Positions 33,389 through 42,796 are shown, counted from the stretch's first letter. The stretch is 64,000 nt of DNA from Alphaproteobacteria bacterium (GCA_017983635.1 JAGOBA010000004.1:372001-436000), one strand, 5' to 3'. Notes: generated by a model not told the origin, from the letters alone. Numbers and translations: made by a program.

Positions 33389-34561
33389 ATGCATCTGGCG
33401 CGCATCGTCATCGCCTTCGCAAGCCTCATCGCCGCATCGTTCACCGCGTGCGCTGACTCATGGCTCCCGCCGCAGGTCAAGACCTATCTGTCAGCCAACA
33501 AACGCGTCCGCTTCACGGTAACGCCGCGCGATCTGGAGGGTCCGCTTCCCTACTTTGAAGGCAAGCAGCGTGGCGATGACAAACCGGGCCAACTGCCAGG
33601 CAGCAATGCGACCGCGCCCCGCGGCCTTCTTGAGCACGCGTTGGGCAATGGAGGTTGGCAAACCGTGTGGGCGCGCGATCTCGTCAACGACGTGGCGCCG
33701 GTCAGCGCACTTGTATCGAACACCGGCGCCTATGTCGTCACATTCGACAATTGGCACTCCAAGGGCTTTGGCAAAGACGCCGTCGTGATCTATGGGCCGC
33801 AAGCCAAACTCGTCCGAGCCTTCGCGCTCAACGACATTCTGCCAGACTACTACGTTGACGCGCTGCCGCGCTCGGTCAGTTCGCTCCAATGGAACGGTAA
33901 GCACACAATCGACCAACCCGTCGGCATGCTCAAACTGAAGATCATCGTGCCGACCCAGAGCTCGGCCGAGGCCGAAAGCTACATCGAAGTTGGGATCGAA
34001 CTGGCAACCGGCGTCGTTCGGCCACCAAAAGACGGTTCGTGGGAGCGCGCACTCGCTCAGGCCGCCCGCGCGCGGAAAGCGCAGCAAGCGGCGGAGGCGG
34101 CTGACGACGCTCGCTTTCGGGCGCCACTCATTGGCCCAACAAGCGTGGACGAGGGCGATTGGCACCAGTATTTGGTGGAAGCTTTTTTCCGACTCGACCC
34201 CTGTTGGGACGACCACTATCCGGCGGTGAAGATTCTGCGCGACCCGAGAGCTGCAGATTATGCGCCCTCCGAGGTTTGGCTTCGTGAGGAGTTTGCCGAC
34301 CCGAATGCGGCGGAGGAACGCGTGATCGTGATCGCCTCGCCCGCTTCTCCCGACAATCTGGTGAAGGTGCTGACGGCAATCATTGGCACCCAGAAGCCCA
34401 ACGCACTTAAAGGCAGCCGGTTCTATGCTGCCGTCCCGGCGAGCCACCGCGCACGCGTGGCTGCCGCAATCGCACCGACCGCCGCTATATTCGTCCATAT
34501 CGAGCCAACCGTACCCATCCCCCAACGCCCGGAACGCCTAGTTCGCCGCTTCGGCAAGTAG
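33389..34561 (+). CDS. Exported hypothetical protein
   Basis: A 390-aa protein with a clear signal peptide (residues 1-22, cleavage after about ACA; the TAC before it could alternatively be a weak lipobox). The mature part is a mix of beta strands with an early Trp/His-rich region (TFDNWHSKGFGKDAVVIYGPQ), repeated Trp residues, and a long helix near 220-245 (LAQAARARKAQQAAEAADD). No known domain is recognised. GATCGCTC spacing before the ATG leaves the ribosome site weak. It lies between DUF4279 and the monooxygenase genes, same strand, with gaps of 77 and 107 bases. Confidence 0.7.
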   Translation: MHLARIVIAFASLIAASFTACADSWLPPQVKTYLSANKRVRFTVTPRDLEGPLPYFEGKQRGDDKPGQLPGSNATAPRGLLEHALGNGGWQTVWARDLVNDVAPVSALVSNTGAYVVTFDNWHSKGFGKDAVVIYGPQAKLVRAFALNDILPDYYVDALPRSVSSLQWNGKHTIDQPVGMLKLKIIVPTQSSAEAESYIEVGIELATGVVRPPKDGSWERALAQAARARKAQQAAEAADDARFRAPLIGPTSVDEGDWHQYLVEAFFRLDPCWDDHYPAVKILRDPRAADYAPSEVWLREEFADPNAAEERVIVIASPASPDNLVKVLTAIIGTQKPNALKGSRFYAAVPASHRARVAAAIAPTAAIFVHIEPTVPIPQRPERLVRRFGK

Positions 34562-34668
34562 ATGGCGCCCGGTAGCTGAGCAAATCCAGAGTGCAAAAGT
34601 CTATGGCCCTCTCGCCGATCTCGTGAGACGATCCTCGAAACAGAGAATTGTCTTGGGAGGATCGCGCC

Positions 34669-35931
34669 GTGAAATTCACCTGGTTCAATTTGATGCCGTG
34701 GCCCTATCTCCCGGATGATTTCCGCGAGAAGCACCGCTCCGTTTGGGTCGACATCGACTCGCGCCTGTTCGACGCCGAGAAGAGCCACGAGGTCTACAAC
34801 ACCTACATGGACCTGCTCGAATACGCGGGCACCGTCGGATTCGATGCCATCGGCGTGAACGAGCATCACCAGAACGGCTACGGCATCATGCCGTCCCCGA
34901 ATATCATTGCCGCCGGTCTGGCCCGCCGCACGAAGGACGTTGGCCTCGTCGTCCTCGGCAACTCGATTGCGCTCTACAATCCGCCTGTTCGCGTCGCGGA
35001 AGAATTCGCGATGCTCGATTGCATTTCCGGCGGCCGCCTGATCGCGGGCTTTCCGGTCGGCACATCGATGGACACGAACTACTGCTACGGCCAGATTCCC
35101 GCACTCACGCGCGAGAAGTACCAGGAGGCGCACGACCTCATCATCAAAGCGTGGCGGGATCCCGATCCGTTTGCCTGGAACGGCCGCTACAACAAGCTGC
35201 GCCATGTCAACATCTGGCCGCGCCCCATTCAAAAGCCGAACCCGCCTATCCATATCCCCGGCGGCGGCTCTGTCGAGACTTACGACTTCTGCATCGACAA
35301 CACTTATTCGTATTCGTATCTCAGCTTCTCCGGCTACATCCGCGGCAAGGCGCTGATGCAGGGTTACTGGGACCGCGTCGCGCAGCGCAACGCGCCCGAC
35401 ACGTCGCCGCATCGCGCGGGCTTTGCGCAAACGATCTGCGTCGCCGAAACCGATGCCGAGGCTGAGCGTCTCTACTCGAAGCACGTCAGCTATTTCTACA
35501 ACCGCTGTCTCCACGTCCACGCGGGCTTCGCCGACGCGCCGGGCTACCGCACGATCAAGACGATCCAAACGGGCGCGCTCTCGCAATACGCCCCGCCGAT
35601 CGACGGCTATGCGAGCCTGACCTGGAAGGATCTGACCGAAGGCGGTCACGTCATTGCCGGCTCACCCGAAACCGTACGCCAACGTATGGAGGAACTGATC
35701 AAGGGTCTGCGCGTCGGCAACATCTTCTGCCTCATGCACGTCGGCGATATGCCGAAGGAAAAGGCGATGTACTCGACGCAACTCTTCGCAGAAAAAGTGA
35801 TGCCAAAGCTGCGCCACCTTTATCCCGAATACGCGGACGACAACCGCTTCTGGTGCAAGCCGATCAAAGCACAAGCGAAACCCGGAAGCCTGCCGCGTGC
35901 CGAAGATGCGGCGCGCATGGCGCGGGCGTAG
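34669..35931 (+). CDS. LLM-class flavin-dependent oxidoreductase (luciferase-like monooxygenase)
   Basis: The 420-aa TIM-barrel flavoprotein of the bacterial luciferase/F420 family has GFDAIGVNEHHQ near residue 65, DCISGGRLIAGFPVG, and GSPETVRQRMEEL near residue 345. It oxidises organic substrates with reduced FMN, for example terpenes, cyclic ketones or sulfonates. The GTG at 34669 preceded by GGGAGGATC is preferred over ATG 34648. It is followed 14 bases later by an alpha/beta hydrolase, a pairing seen in ring or ester degradation where the hydrolase cleaves the monooxygenase product. Confidence 0.88.
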   Translation: MKFTWFNLMPWPYLPDDFREKHRSVWVDIDSRLFDAEKSHEVYNTYMDLLEYAGTVGFDAIGVNEHHQNGYGIMPSPNIIAAGLARRTKDVGLVVLGNSIALYNPPVRVAEEFAMLDCISGGRLIAGFPVGTSMDTNYCYGQIPALTREKYQEAHDLIIKAWRDPDPFAWNGRYNKLRHVNIWPRPIQKPNPPIHIPGGGSVETYDFCIDNTYSYSYLSFSGYIRGKALMQGYWDRVAQRNAPDTSPHRAGFAQTICVAETDAEAERLYSKHVSYFYNRCLHVHAGFADAPGYRTIKTIQTGALSQYAPPIDGYASLTWKDLTEGGHVIAGSPETVRQRMEELIKGLRVGNIFCLMHVGDMPKEKAMYSTQLFAEKVMPKLRHLYPEYADDNRFWCKPIKAQAKPGSLPRAEDAARMARA

Positions 35932-35945
35932 GGGAGGGCAAGGCT

Positions 35946-36722
35946 ATGGAACTCAAGACGATCGCCACGCCGCACGTTCCCGTTCGCTACTATGAAGGTG
36001 GCAGCGGCAAACCGCTGGTTTTTCTGCATGGCGCCGGCGGCATCATGCCGGCGGATCCGTTCCTCGATAAATTGTCGAGAAAATTCCACGTCTATGCGCC
36101 GCTGCTGCCCGGTTACGGTGACAGCCAAGAATGCGCAACGTTGCGCGATATGCTGGACTTCACGCTGCACACGATCGACGTCGTCGAAGCGTTGGGTTTG
36201 AAGGCGCCCGTCCTCGCCGGACACTCCATGGGCGGCATGATCGCTGCCGAAATGGCCGCGATCGCGCCGAACGACTTCCCGAAGCTGGCGCTCATCGCGG
36301 CGGCGGGTCTGTGGCTGGAGAAGCACCCGATCCCCGACCTGTTCGCGATGCTGCCGTACGAGATGCCGCCTTATCTCTTCCACGACGTGGAGGCGGGAAC
36401 CAAGCTCATGACCGCAGGCGTCGCCCTCAACGATCCCGAGTGGCTCAAGGGGTTCTTGGTCATGAACGCGCGCCAGATGGGCATGGCCGGAAAGATCCTC
36501 TTCCCGATCCCCGAGCGGGGCTTGAACGAACGCCTCTATCGCGTGAAAGCCAAGACGCTCCTCGTTTGGGGCGCCAGCGACAAGTTGATCCCGCCGGTCT
36601 ACGGCGAGGCGTTCCGAAAAGCGATCAAGGGAGCTGAACTCGCTATCGTTCCAAAGGCGGGCCACATGATCACGCTGGAACAGCCCGACGAGCTAGTGAC
36701 GGCGCTAGCGAGTTTGGGTTGA
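35946..36722 (+). CDS. Alpha/beta hydrolase
   Basis: A 258-aa hydrolase with oxyanion-hole motif LHGAGG (residues 28-32), nucleophile Ser94 in GHSMGG, an acid Asp in WGASDKLIP and the catalytic His in AGHMITLEQP, so the triad is complete. It starts 14 bases after the LLM monooxygenase stop with an AGGGCAAGG-like ribosome site and is likely cotranscribed. Substrate may be a lactone or ester produced by the monooxygenase, by context only. Confidence 0.9.
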   Translation: MELKTIATPHVPVRYYEGGSGKPLVFLHGAGGIMPADPFLDKLSRKFHVYAPLLPGYGDSQECATLRDMLDFTLHTIDVVEALGLKAPVLAGHSMGGMIAAEMAAIAPNDFPKLALIAAAGLWLEKHPIPDLFAMLPYEMPPYLFHDVEAGTKLMTAGVALNDPEWLKGFLVMNARQMGMAGKILFPIPERGLNERLYRVKAKTLLVWGASDKLIPPVYGEAFRKAIKGAELAIVPKAGHMITLEQPDELVTALASLG

Positions 36723-36730
36723 TCAGCAAA

Positions 36731-36969
36731 GGAAGAGTCTCACCACGAAGGCTCGAAGGTGCGCGAAGGTTCATGAAGAAGTGTCTCACACGATGGCACG
36801 ACGAAGCGATGGATCGTAGTTCGTGCGCGTTAGCGCGCTGTTAGAGCCTGATTAACGCTTCGTGCCGACGAGTGATCCGGTCATCGATTCATCGTGCCAT
36901 CGTGTGATACACCCTTCTCTTTGTGATCCTTCGCGCACCTTTCAGCCTCTGTGGTGAAACTCTTCTTCT
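36731..36969. repeat. Long imperfect inverted repeat element (ACCACGAAG family)
   Basis: The 239-base intergenic stretch folds into two arms of about 85-95 bases. The left arm beginning at 36731 (GGAAGAGTCTCACCACGAAGG...) pairs with the complement of the right arm ending at 36967, with the best section GTGTCTCACACGATGGCACGA matching TCGTGCCATCGTGTGATACAC near 36891-36912. The loop around 36820-36870 contains further short repeats. It shares the ACCACGAAG core with the element at 53112-53266, so both seem to be copies of one non-coding repeat family. It has no open reading frame or target-site duplication that I can define. Confidence 0.75.
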
Positions 36970-36975
36970 GCGTCC

Positions 36976-37578
36976 TTACCGCCCGAAGATCCAACCCTTT
37001 CGTCCGCCGTCGATCTCGACCACAAAGTTGTTGTTCTTCAATTCGCAGTCGCCGAATTGCCCGTTGACGATCTGCTCGCTCAGCTCGCCGTATTTGATTG
37101 AAAGCGTGTAGATGCGGTGAAATTTTCCCTTGTTCATGTCAGCGGCCGGTGCTTCGAACAGAAAGCGCGCCGCGACACCGCTCCGCGGTTCGATCCGATC
37201 GAACGGAAACGAGGCAACGACGCGTCCCTTTTTGCCCGCGGCCACGTCGTCCTCCGTGACGACAACGCTCTGCTTGCCGGGCTTGCCGACGAAAGGTTTG
37301 TCGCCGATGTTGCGGATGCGCATGACGAACGGCCAGTGAAAGACGCCGTCTTCGGTGGTCCAACCGCTGATCTTCTGCACGCGGGCAGCACCGGGAGGCG
37401 GGCGTTGCGAAATGTCGATCTCCAACCAATGATCCGCTGCCGGATCCGAACAGGTGGAAATCAACGGCTTCAGTTCCGGCATCTGAACATGACCGGGAAT
37501 GGTGACCTCGGGCGGCGCGGCCGCGGCGAGGCCCAATGCACCCGCGGTCCCAAGGAAAATACCGATGACGGTCCTCAT
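36976..37578 (-). CDS. Exported hypothetical protein
   Basis: A 200-aa protein with a signal peptide (residues 1-20, MRTVIGIFLGTAGALGLAAA). The mature part is a beta-rich domain containing two Cys (STCSDPAAD, FGDCELKNN) that could pair in the periplasm. ATG 37578 overlaps the stop of the preceding pyroglutamyl peptidase gene (ATGA) and is preceded by GGAG, so the two are translationally coupled. The open frame reading further upstream to 37788 is overlap. Function unknown. Confidence 0.78.
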   Translation of the reverse strand: MRTVIGIFLGTAGALGLAAAAPPEVTIPGHVQMPELKPLISTCSDPAADHWLEIDISQRPPPGAARVQKISGWTTEDGVFHWPFVMRIRNIGDKPFVGKPGKQSVVVTEDDVAAGKKGRVVASFPFDRIEPRSGVAARFLFEAPAADMNKGKFHRIYTLSIKYGELSEQIVNGQFGDCELKNNNFVVEIDGGRKGWIFGR

Positions 37579-38222
37579 GCCTTCGCTCCTTCGCGCAGCG
37601 CGCGTACACAACACTCGATGATTGTTTTCACCGCAGTCAGCAGCTGCGCCTCGCTCAGCGTCGACGCCGCGTTCAGCGTATGCCCTGCCGCGGTGAGCCG
37701 CGCAACCTGCGTATCCAAATAGGGCACGTGCACGAACCCTGCAATGCGCGGTCCCTCGTGCATCAGCCGGTAAAACAACAGATTGCAAAGATAGTCGCCC
37801 GCGTCGTCCGACCAGCCCAGGGGAACGCCGGCCGCCCGCAGCGCCGTCGATATTTCGCTAAGCGGCAGTCGTGTCGGATGCACGTGCGCTCCGCCATCGG
37901 CGACGCAGTCGTTCAACGAACACGCGCCCGTATGGTCTGGTCGGTCCAGCGCCACCTTGTTGCGCGCCGTGGACTCGAGCGTGACCCCCAACGCCTTCGC
38001 ACTCAACCCAAACGCCACAACCGCATCCGGCTTCGTCTCGGCCAGCAGCGGCTGATACGTCCGCGCCCAAAGGTCGTATTGCACCGACACCGTCCGTGTA
38101 ATCAGTCGCGCGCCTTCCGGTTGCCAGCGTGTGCGCTCAAGCTCCGCCATTGCCCATGCCGTTGGGTTCTCTGGCGCGTTCGGGAATACGGAAAAGCCAG
38201 TGGCGAGTATGGTTCGGCTCAT
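37575..38222 (-). CDS. pcp: Pyroglutamyl-peptidase I (pyrrolidone carboxylate peptidase)
   Basis: Removes N-terminal pyroglutamate from peptides. The 215-aa product has the cysteine peptidase features of the C15 family: ATGFSVFPNAPENP at the N-terminus, FGLSAKALGVTLE with the catalytic Glu, the nucleophile in DDAGDYLCN (Cys around residue 146) and a His in GFVHVPYL. ATG at 38222 gives family length; upstream residues to 38459 are in another gene's leader. Divergent from the methyltransferase-like membrane protein at 38305. Confidence 0.85.
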   Translation of the reverse strand: MSRTILATGFSVFPNAPENPTAWAMAELERTRWQPEGARLITRTVSVQYDLWARTYQPLLAETKPDAVVAFGLSAKALGVTLESTARNKVALDRPDHTGACSLNDCVADGGAHVHPTRLPLSEISTALRAAGVPLGWSDDAGDYLCNLLFYRLMHEGPRIAGFVHVPYLDTQVARLTAAGHTLNAASTLSEAQLLTAVKTIIECCVRALREGAKA

Positions 38223-38304
38223 GTCGGTTACGCATCGATCAACATCGGCTATAGTCAAGCACGATTGGTGTTCCCTTGGCGACAATGGAAATGTGGGCAA
38301 TCCG

Positions 38305-38811
38305 ATGCCAAAGCTGAGAGCAATCCTCGGTTCCGTGCTTTTCTTTATTGTGGCGCCCGGGACTGTTGCGGGTTTGGCGCCGTGGTTGATTTCGGGCTGG
38401 TTGGTGAACCCACCGTTCCTCGGATTGGAACCCCTGCGTGCAGTTGGCATCGCGCTCATCGCGGCGGGGCTCGTTCCCCTGATCGACTCATTTCGCCGCT
38501 TCGCCGTGGAAGGCTTGGGGACGCCCGCACCGATCGCCCCGACAGAGCACCTGATCGTGACCGGGTTCTATCGTCATGTTCGCAACCCGATGTATGTCGG
38601 CGTCGTGTCGACGGCCTTGGGCCAAAGCCTTTTGTTCGGGAACACGCTCCTGCTGGCTTACGCGGCCGCCGTTTGGTTGGGCTTTCACGCCTTCGTCACC
38701 GTCTACGAGGAGCCGACGCTCGGTCGTCAATTCGGCGCAAGTTACGTTGAGTTCTGCAAGCACGTTCCGCGTTGGCTGCCGCGCCTCACGCCCTGGCGCG
38801 CTTCTTCTTAG
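38305..38811 (+). CDS. Isoprenylcysteine/phospholipid methyltransferase-family membrane protein
   Basis: The 168-aa membrane protein has four to five helices and the C-terminal ICMT/PEMT signature: GFYRHVRNPMYVGVV near residue 88 and YEEPTLGRQFGASYVEFCKHVPRWLP at the end. Members methylate lipids, isoprenoids or small thiols using SAM at the membrane. No partner gene identifies the substrate. The last 26 bases overlap the convergent YjbR-like gene. Confidence 0.85.
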   Translation: MPKLRAILGSVLFFIVAPGTVAGLAPWLISGWLVNPPFLGLEPLRAVGIALIAAGLVPLIDSFRRFAVEGLGTPAPIAPTEHLIVTGFYRHVRNPMYVGVVSTALGQSLLFGNTLLLAYAAAVWLGFHAFVTVYEEPTLGRQFGASYVEFCKHVPRWLPRLTPWRASS

Positions 38812-39118
38812 GTGCGACATTCGCATGCGCCGCCTTCAGCGCACTCAGCACCGTGGCCTTGTCCGCGGCTTTCAGGTGCATCCACGTCGCACCCTTGTCG
38901 CCCCATGCGTTTGGAATCCGCTCGAACACTTTCGGTTCCGCCGCAGTCATCATCTCCTGCTGCTCCGGCGTTAGCTTCACCATCGCGCGAGCGTCCTTCT
39001 CGGACAGCGTGGAGAAAATCTTGCCATTGGCCCGGAACGAGGCGAGCTCGAAATGCGGCGCCTCGGTTGAATCCGGCATGGCGAGCGCCAGGGCACGAAA
39101 CGCCGCGACTGTCACCAT
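38786..39118 (-). CDS. MmcQ/YjbR-family protein
   Basis: The 110-aa product matches the small YjbR/MmcQ fold: VAAFRALALAMPDSTEAPHFELASFRANGKIFSTL, then KLTPEQQEMMTAAEPKVFERIPNAWGDKGATWMHL, with a Lys/Arg-rich tail. Relatives are annotated as DNA-binding but the function is not established. Last gene of a minus-strand run with a 1-base gap to the lipoprotein gene. Confidence 0.85.
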   Translation of the reverse strand: MVTVAAFRALALAMPDSTEAPHFELASFRANGKIFSTLSEKDARAMVKLTPEQQEMMTAAEPKVFERIPNAWGDKGATWMHLKAADKATVLSALKAAHANVAPKKKRARA

Positions 39119-39119
39119 G

Positions 39120-39587
39120 CTACTGCCGCTCCAACCAATAGATCATGTTGTCGAGCGCGAAGGCAGCGTGATCGTGGTCGCGGAACACATAGTCGATCTC
39201 TGCCTCGCACCCCGTCTCGAGCGCTTCAATCTGGCCGCGCTTGAACCCAAGTTTCGTTGCGTCGGCGTCAGCCGACGCTTCCGGATTGGAACCGACAGCC
39301 AATCCACCTTGAAAGAGATAGCCAGGCTTCACCTTCTTCAACACATAAACGGGTGCGGGGCAGGCAAGCAGTCCCGGCCCTTCGATCCGCTTGCCGATCG
39401 TGACCGATCCGCCGAGATAGGTCGCGACCTCGGCCGCATCCGGCTGAAATGCCGCGTCATTCCAGGGTGCGCGATCCGCTCGAACGATCTTGTAGGTCCC
39501 CAAGTACCAAGCGTCCGATGCGCCGCAGCCTGCCGCGGAGACAACCACAAGAGTGAGAACGGCAGTCAGGCGCAACGTGGCGTCCAT
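39120..39587 (-). CDS. Small lipoprotein, hypothetical
   Basis: 155 aa with a lipoprotein signal peptide ending SAAGC (Cys20-21), so probably anchored in an envelope membrane. The mature part has Cys pairs (LLACPAP, ETGCEAE) and an aromatic beta-rich sequence; no known domain. It lies 7 bases after the alkyl-sulfatase-like gene and 1 base before the YjbR-like gene, so all three are one transcript. Confidence 0.78.
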   Translation of the reverse strand: MDATLRLTAVLTLVVVSAAGCGASDAWYLGTYKIVRADRAPWNDAAFQPDAAEVATYLGGSVTIGKRIEGPGLLACPAPVYVLKKVKPGYLFQGGLAVGSNPEASADADATKLGFKRGQIEALETGCEAEIDYVFRDHDHAAFALDNMIYWLERQ

Positions 39588-39594
39588 GGCTGGC

Positions 39595-41613
39595 CTACGG
39601 CGTCACGACATTGAAGTTCGGTTGCGTTGGATCGATCAACCCGACAAGTTCCGCGTAGGCGTCGCTCTTGCCGGTGACTTTCACCGCGCCGGTCGCCGTC
39701 TTCAGCGTCAGCGGCACCCCTGCCAGGAGCGTCTCGAGCAGATCCGACCTCTTCATCGTCGCGGTCGCATCAGCCTTTTCGTCGACGATGCCTTCTTCGT
39801 GGATCAGCACGCCGTTCTCGACGGTAAGCAAATGCTTCTCGTTTACGTCGCTGAGCACGAGATTGATCCTAAATGCCTTGCCGGTTGCGCGCTCCGAATT
39901 GAATCGAACCGCCGCAAGGTCCAGCATCATCGTCGTCGGCGTCGCGCGAACCAGCGCGGCACTGAAGCGTTGAATGCCCGCATCGATTACGCCGTGCCGA
40001 AGCTCCTGCGCGCCTGTCAGGTAGATGTTGCGCCAGGTGCCCGCTTCCGCGCGATAGCCGAGCTGCGTGTAAACGTCCGCCAACATCTCCTTGGCCTTGA
40101 TGTTGCCCGCATCCGCAAACACGACGTGATTGAGCAGCATCGCCGCCCAGCGATACTCGCCCGCCTTCAAAGCCGCATCGGCTTTCGCGAGCACGGCATC
40201 GGTGCCGCCCATTGCTTCCAAATAGTGCGTCCCCGCCGCCACCGGCGGCAGCGCGTGCAGCGATGCCGGATTGGCATCGTACCAACCCATGTAGCGCTGA
40301 TACACCGCCTTCGAGTTATGGCTCATTGTGCCGTAGTAGCCGCGATTGTACCATTCGTGCGCCAAGACGTCGGGCAGCTGCAGCTGTTCGGCGATCTCGA
40401 GGCCGGTCAGCCCGTTGTTCATCAGCCGCACGGTTTGATCATGCAAGTACTTGTAGGCGTCGCGATGTTTGGACAGAAAATCCTTGATCACGTCGGTGCC
40501 GAAGCGCGGAATCCCGTGCGCGGCAAAGATCACGTCGCTCTTATCGCCGTAAAGCCGGATCGCCTGCGTGAGATAGTCGGCCCAGTCCTTCGCGTTGCGC
40601 ACCAAGGCGCCGCGTGCGGGCAGCAGATTGTGCATCGTCGCATTCGCGTTCTCCGCCATGAACAACGCGCGCATCTGCGGCAGATGGAAGTTCATTTCCG
40701 CGGGCGCCTCGGTGCCTGGCGTCACCTGAAACACCATCGTCACGCCATCGACCGTCATTTCCTGGCCGGTCTTGGAGATGATGTCCGTCGGTGCGATCAA
40801 GGAGATGGCGCCTGTCGAAATGCCGGGCCCGAGACCAGACGTCATTTCGCCTTCGACGCCACGCGGCAGCGTCGTGCCGAACTGGAATCGTGCGCGGCGC
40901 GTCATCGCAGGTCCCGCGATTACGTTCTCCGAGATCGAGTGCTCCATAAAGCCTTCGGGCGCGATGATCTTCACGCGGCCGGCTTTGACGTCGTCCTCGG
41001 TCGTGACGCCGCCGACGCCGCCAAAGTGGTCCGCGTGGCTGTGCGAGTAGACGACGGCGACAACCGGTTTGTCGCCCACGTGCTTTTTGACCAGCGCCAA
41101 GGCCGCTCTTGCGACCTCAACCGTGGTCAACGGATCGACGACGATGTAGCCCTTGTCGGTTTGGATGAACGAAACCGTCGACACGTCGAACCCGCGGACC
41201 TGGTAGATGCGTTCGGCTACCTTGAAGAGGCCGCTCTTCGTGATCAGCTGCGCTTGCCGCCAAAGGCTTGGGTTGGCGCTCTCCGGCGCATCGCCCTTCA
41301 GGAAGTCGTACGATGCCAAATCGAACACGAGCTTGCCGCTCTCGTCCTTGATCTTGGGATCGTCAAGCGTCGCCACAAATCCACGCGCCGCGAAGTCAAA
41401 GTCCTGGCGGTTCGAAAATGGCAGCTCCTTGAGAACCGTCTCGCGCGCCTCTTTAGTCGATGTAGTCGCTTCCGCCACCACGTCTTTCGGAATGGAAGGT
41501 GCCGGCGCCCCCAAGATCATCGGCAACACGCCGCGGAACATGTAGGCGAAGCCGCCCAACACCAACGCGGTCGCTACGACGCCGATACCGAGTCCGCGCA
41601 AGAAAGAGCTCAT
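39595..41613 (-). CDS. MBL-fold alkyl/aryl-sulfatase-type hydrolase (SdsA1-like)
   Basis: The 672-aa protein starts with a membrane/signal helix (about 8-27) for export, then the metallo-beta-lactamase domain with the zinc motif SHSHADHFGG near residues 187-196, and a C-terminal alkyl-sulfatase dimerisation and SCP2-like substrate-binding part (about 430-672). This domain order is that of SdsA1/BDS1-type enzymes that hydrolyse alkyl sulfates such as SDS in the periplasm. First gene of a three-gene minus-strand run. Confidence 0.9.
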   Translation of the reverse strand: MSSFLRGLGIGVVATALVLGGFAYMFRGVLPMILGAPAPSIPKDVVAEATTSTKEARETVLKELPFSNRQDFDFAARGFVATLDDPKIKDESGKLVFDLASYDFLKGDAPESANPSLWRQAQLITKSGLFKVAERIYQVRGFDVSTVSFIQTDKGYIVVDPLTTVEVARAALALVKKHVGDKPVVAVVYSHSHADHFGGVGGVTTEDDVKAGRVKIIAPEGFMEHSISENVIAGPAMTRRARFQFGTTLPRGVEGEMTSGLGPGISTGAISLIAPTDIISKTGQEMTVDGVTMVFQVTPGTEAPAEMNFHLPQMRALFMAENANATMHNLLPARGALVRNAKDWADYLTQAIRLYGDKSDVIFAAHGIPRFGTDVIKDFLSKHRDAYKYLHDQTVRLMNNGLTGLEIAEQLQLPDVLAHEWYNRGYYGTMSHNSKAVYQRYMGWYDANPASLHALPPVAAGTHYLEAMGGTDAVLAKADAALKAGEYRWAAMLLNHVVFADAGNIKAKEMLADVYTQLGYRAEAGTWRNIYLTGAQELRHGVIDAGIQRFSAALVRATPTTMMLDLAAVRFNSERATGKAFRINLVLSDVNEKHLLTVENGVLIHEEGIVDEKADATATMKRSDLLETLLAGVPLTLKTATGAVKVTGKSDAYAELVGLIDPTQPNFNVVTP

Positions 41614-41704
41614 GGCATTTCCCCGTTCAAAGTGTTCTTGGCAGCGAGGTTATCCGACCGGGCGACGATTGTGTAGCGAGCGACCAGGCCGCAATTGCGC
41701 GATT

Positions 41705-42733
41705 TCAGCGCACGCGCTTGGCCAGCCGACCCGGCCGCTTCGCACGGGCGATAGCGGTGGAGTTTTGCCGTTCTTCGGCCTGGAGCTTCTGGAACCGCCT
41801 GAGTCGCGGCTCATCGAGCGTCCCCGCAATGACCGCCGCCTGAACCGCACAGCCGGGTTCGCTCAGATGCGTGCAGTTGCTGAAGCGGCAGGTGGCGGCG
41901 AGTTGGGCGATGTCGTCGAAGACGTCATCGACGCCCTGCGCGGCTTCGATCAGCTGTAGCTCGCGGATGCCGGGTGTATCGATCAGCCACGCCCCGTTCG
42001 CCAGTCGATGCAACGAGCGCGCGGAGGTCGTGTGCCGTCCCTTATCGTCATCGCCGCGCACGGCTTGCGTTTCTTGCAGCAACCGGCCCATCAGGCTGTT
42101 GACCAGCGTCGACTTGCCGACGCCGGAGGAACCCAACAGCACCAATGTTTTTCCCGACATGAACCAGGGCTGCAATTGTTCGGCCGCGCCGGCACTGCGC
42201 GCATCGAATGCGGCAACCGCGATCCCGGGCATCAAGCCCTGGACCGAAGCTACATAGGTTGCCACGTCTTCGGCCAGATCGGCCTTGGTAATCAGCACGA
42301 CCGGTTCGACATGCGCCTCCGCCGCCAGTGCCAAGAACCGCTCCAGCCGCGCCAGATTGAAGTCCTGATTGGCTGACGTCAGCAGCAACATCGTGTCGAT
42401 ATTGGCTGCGAGCAGCTGCACGCGGCGTCCCGTGCCGGCACTCTTGCGCGTAAAGACACTGCGCCGCTTGAGCAATCGCACCGCGCGGTGTGTCGCGTCG
42501 ATCAAGAGCCAGTCGCCAATGGTGGCCATCTGGCCGTCGTCGCGTTGCGTAAGGCCCGCTATGCGGCCTTCGAATCCCGGCCCCGCGACGTCCAGCGCAT
42601 CGCGGTGCACTGCAACGACTCTGACGGGAAGGGTGCCGGTATCGCTCGCGCTTAGCTGCTGCGCAAAATGCGGTCCCCAGCCGAAGTCTTCCAGCGTCAA
42701 TCCGTCGAGCGCCGAAGCGTTCGTGCTTGCCAA
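41705..42733 (-). CDS. rsgA: Ribosome small-subunit GTPase, RsgA (copy 1)
   Basis: Late-stage 30S maturation GTPase. The 342-aa protein has the N-terminal OB fold, circularly permuted G domain (G4 TKAD, G1 GSSGVGKST, G3 DTPGIREL order) and a C-terminal zinc knuckle CRFSNCTHLSEPGC. It lies 63 bases after a second rsgA-like gene on the same strand, so the pair is a tandem duplication. Which one does the housekeeping role is unclear. Confidence 0.95.
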   Translation of the reverse strand: MASTNASALDGLTLEDFGWGPHFAQQLSASDTGTLPVRVVAVHRDALDVAGPGFEGRIAGLTQRDDGQMATIGDWLLIDATHRAVRLLKRRSVFTRKSAGTGRRVQLLAANIDTMLLLTSANQDFNLARLERFLALAAEAHVEPVVLITKADLAEDVATYVASVQGLMPGIAVAAFDARSAGAAEQLQPWFMSGKTLVLLGSSGVGKSTLVNSLMGRLLQETQAVRGDDDKGRHTTSARSLHRLANGAWLIDTPGIRELQLIEAAQGVDDVFDDIAQLAATCRFSNCTHLSEPGCAVQAAVIAGTLDEPRLRRFQKLQAEERQNSTAIARAKRPGRLAKRVR

Positions 42734-42796
42734 TCGAGGTGTGTCCTTTGAGGCGGGCGAGGCTAGGCTTCGCCGCGCGCCGGGTCAACGACAACG

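Noticed and set aside
36723-36975. tRNA or small RNA gene in this gap
   Set aside because: The stretch is explained by one large imperfect inverted repeat; no cloverleaf or T-loop sequence is present.
39553-41676. A 707-codon open frame on the plus strand opposite the alkyl-sulfatase gene
   Set aside because: The minus-strand frame has the complete metallo-beta-lactamase motifs; the plus-strand product is Arg/His-rich without any known pattern and is a by-product of high GC codon bias.
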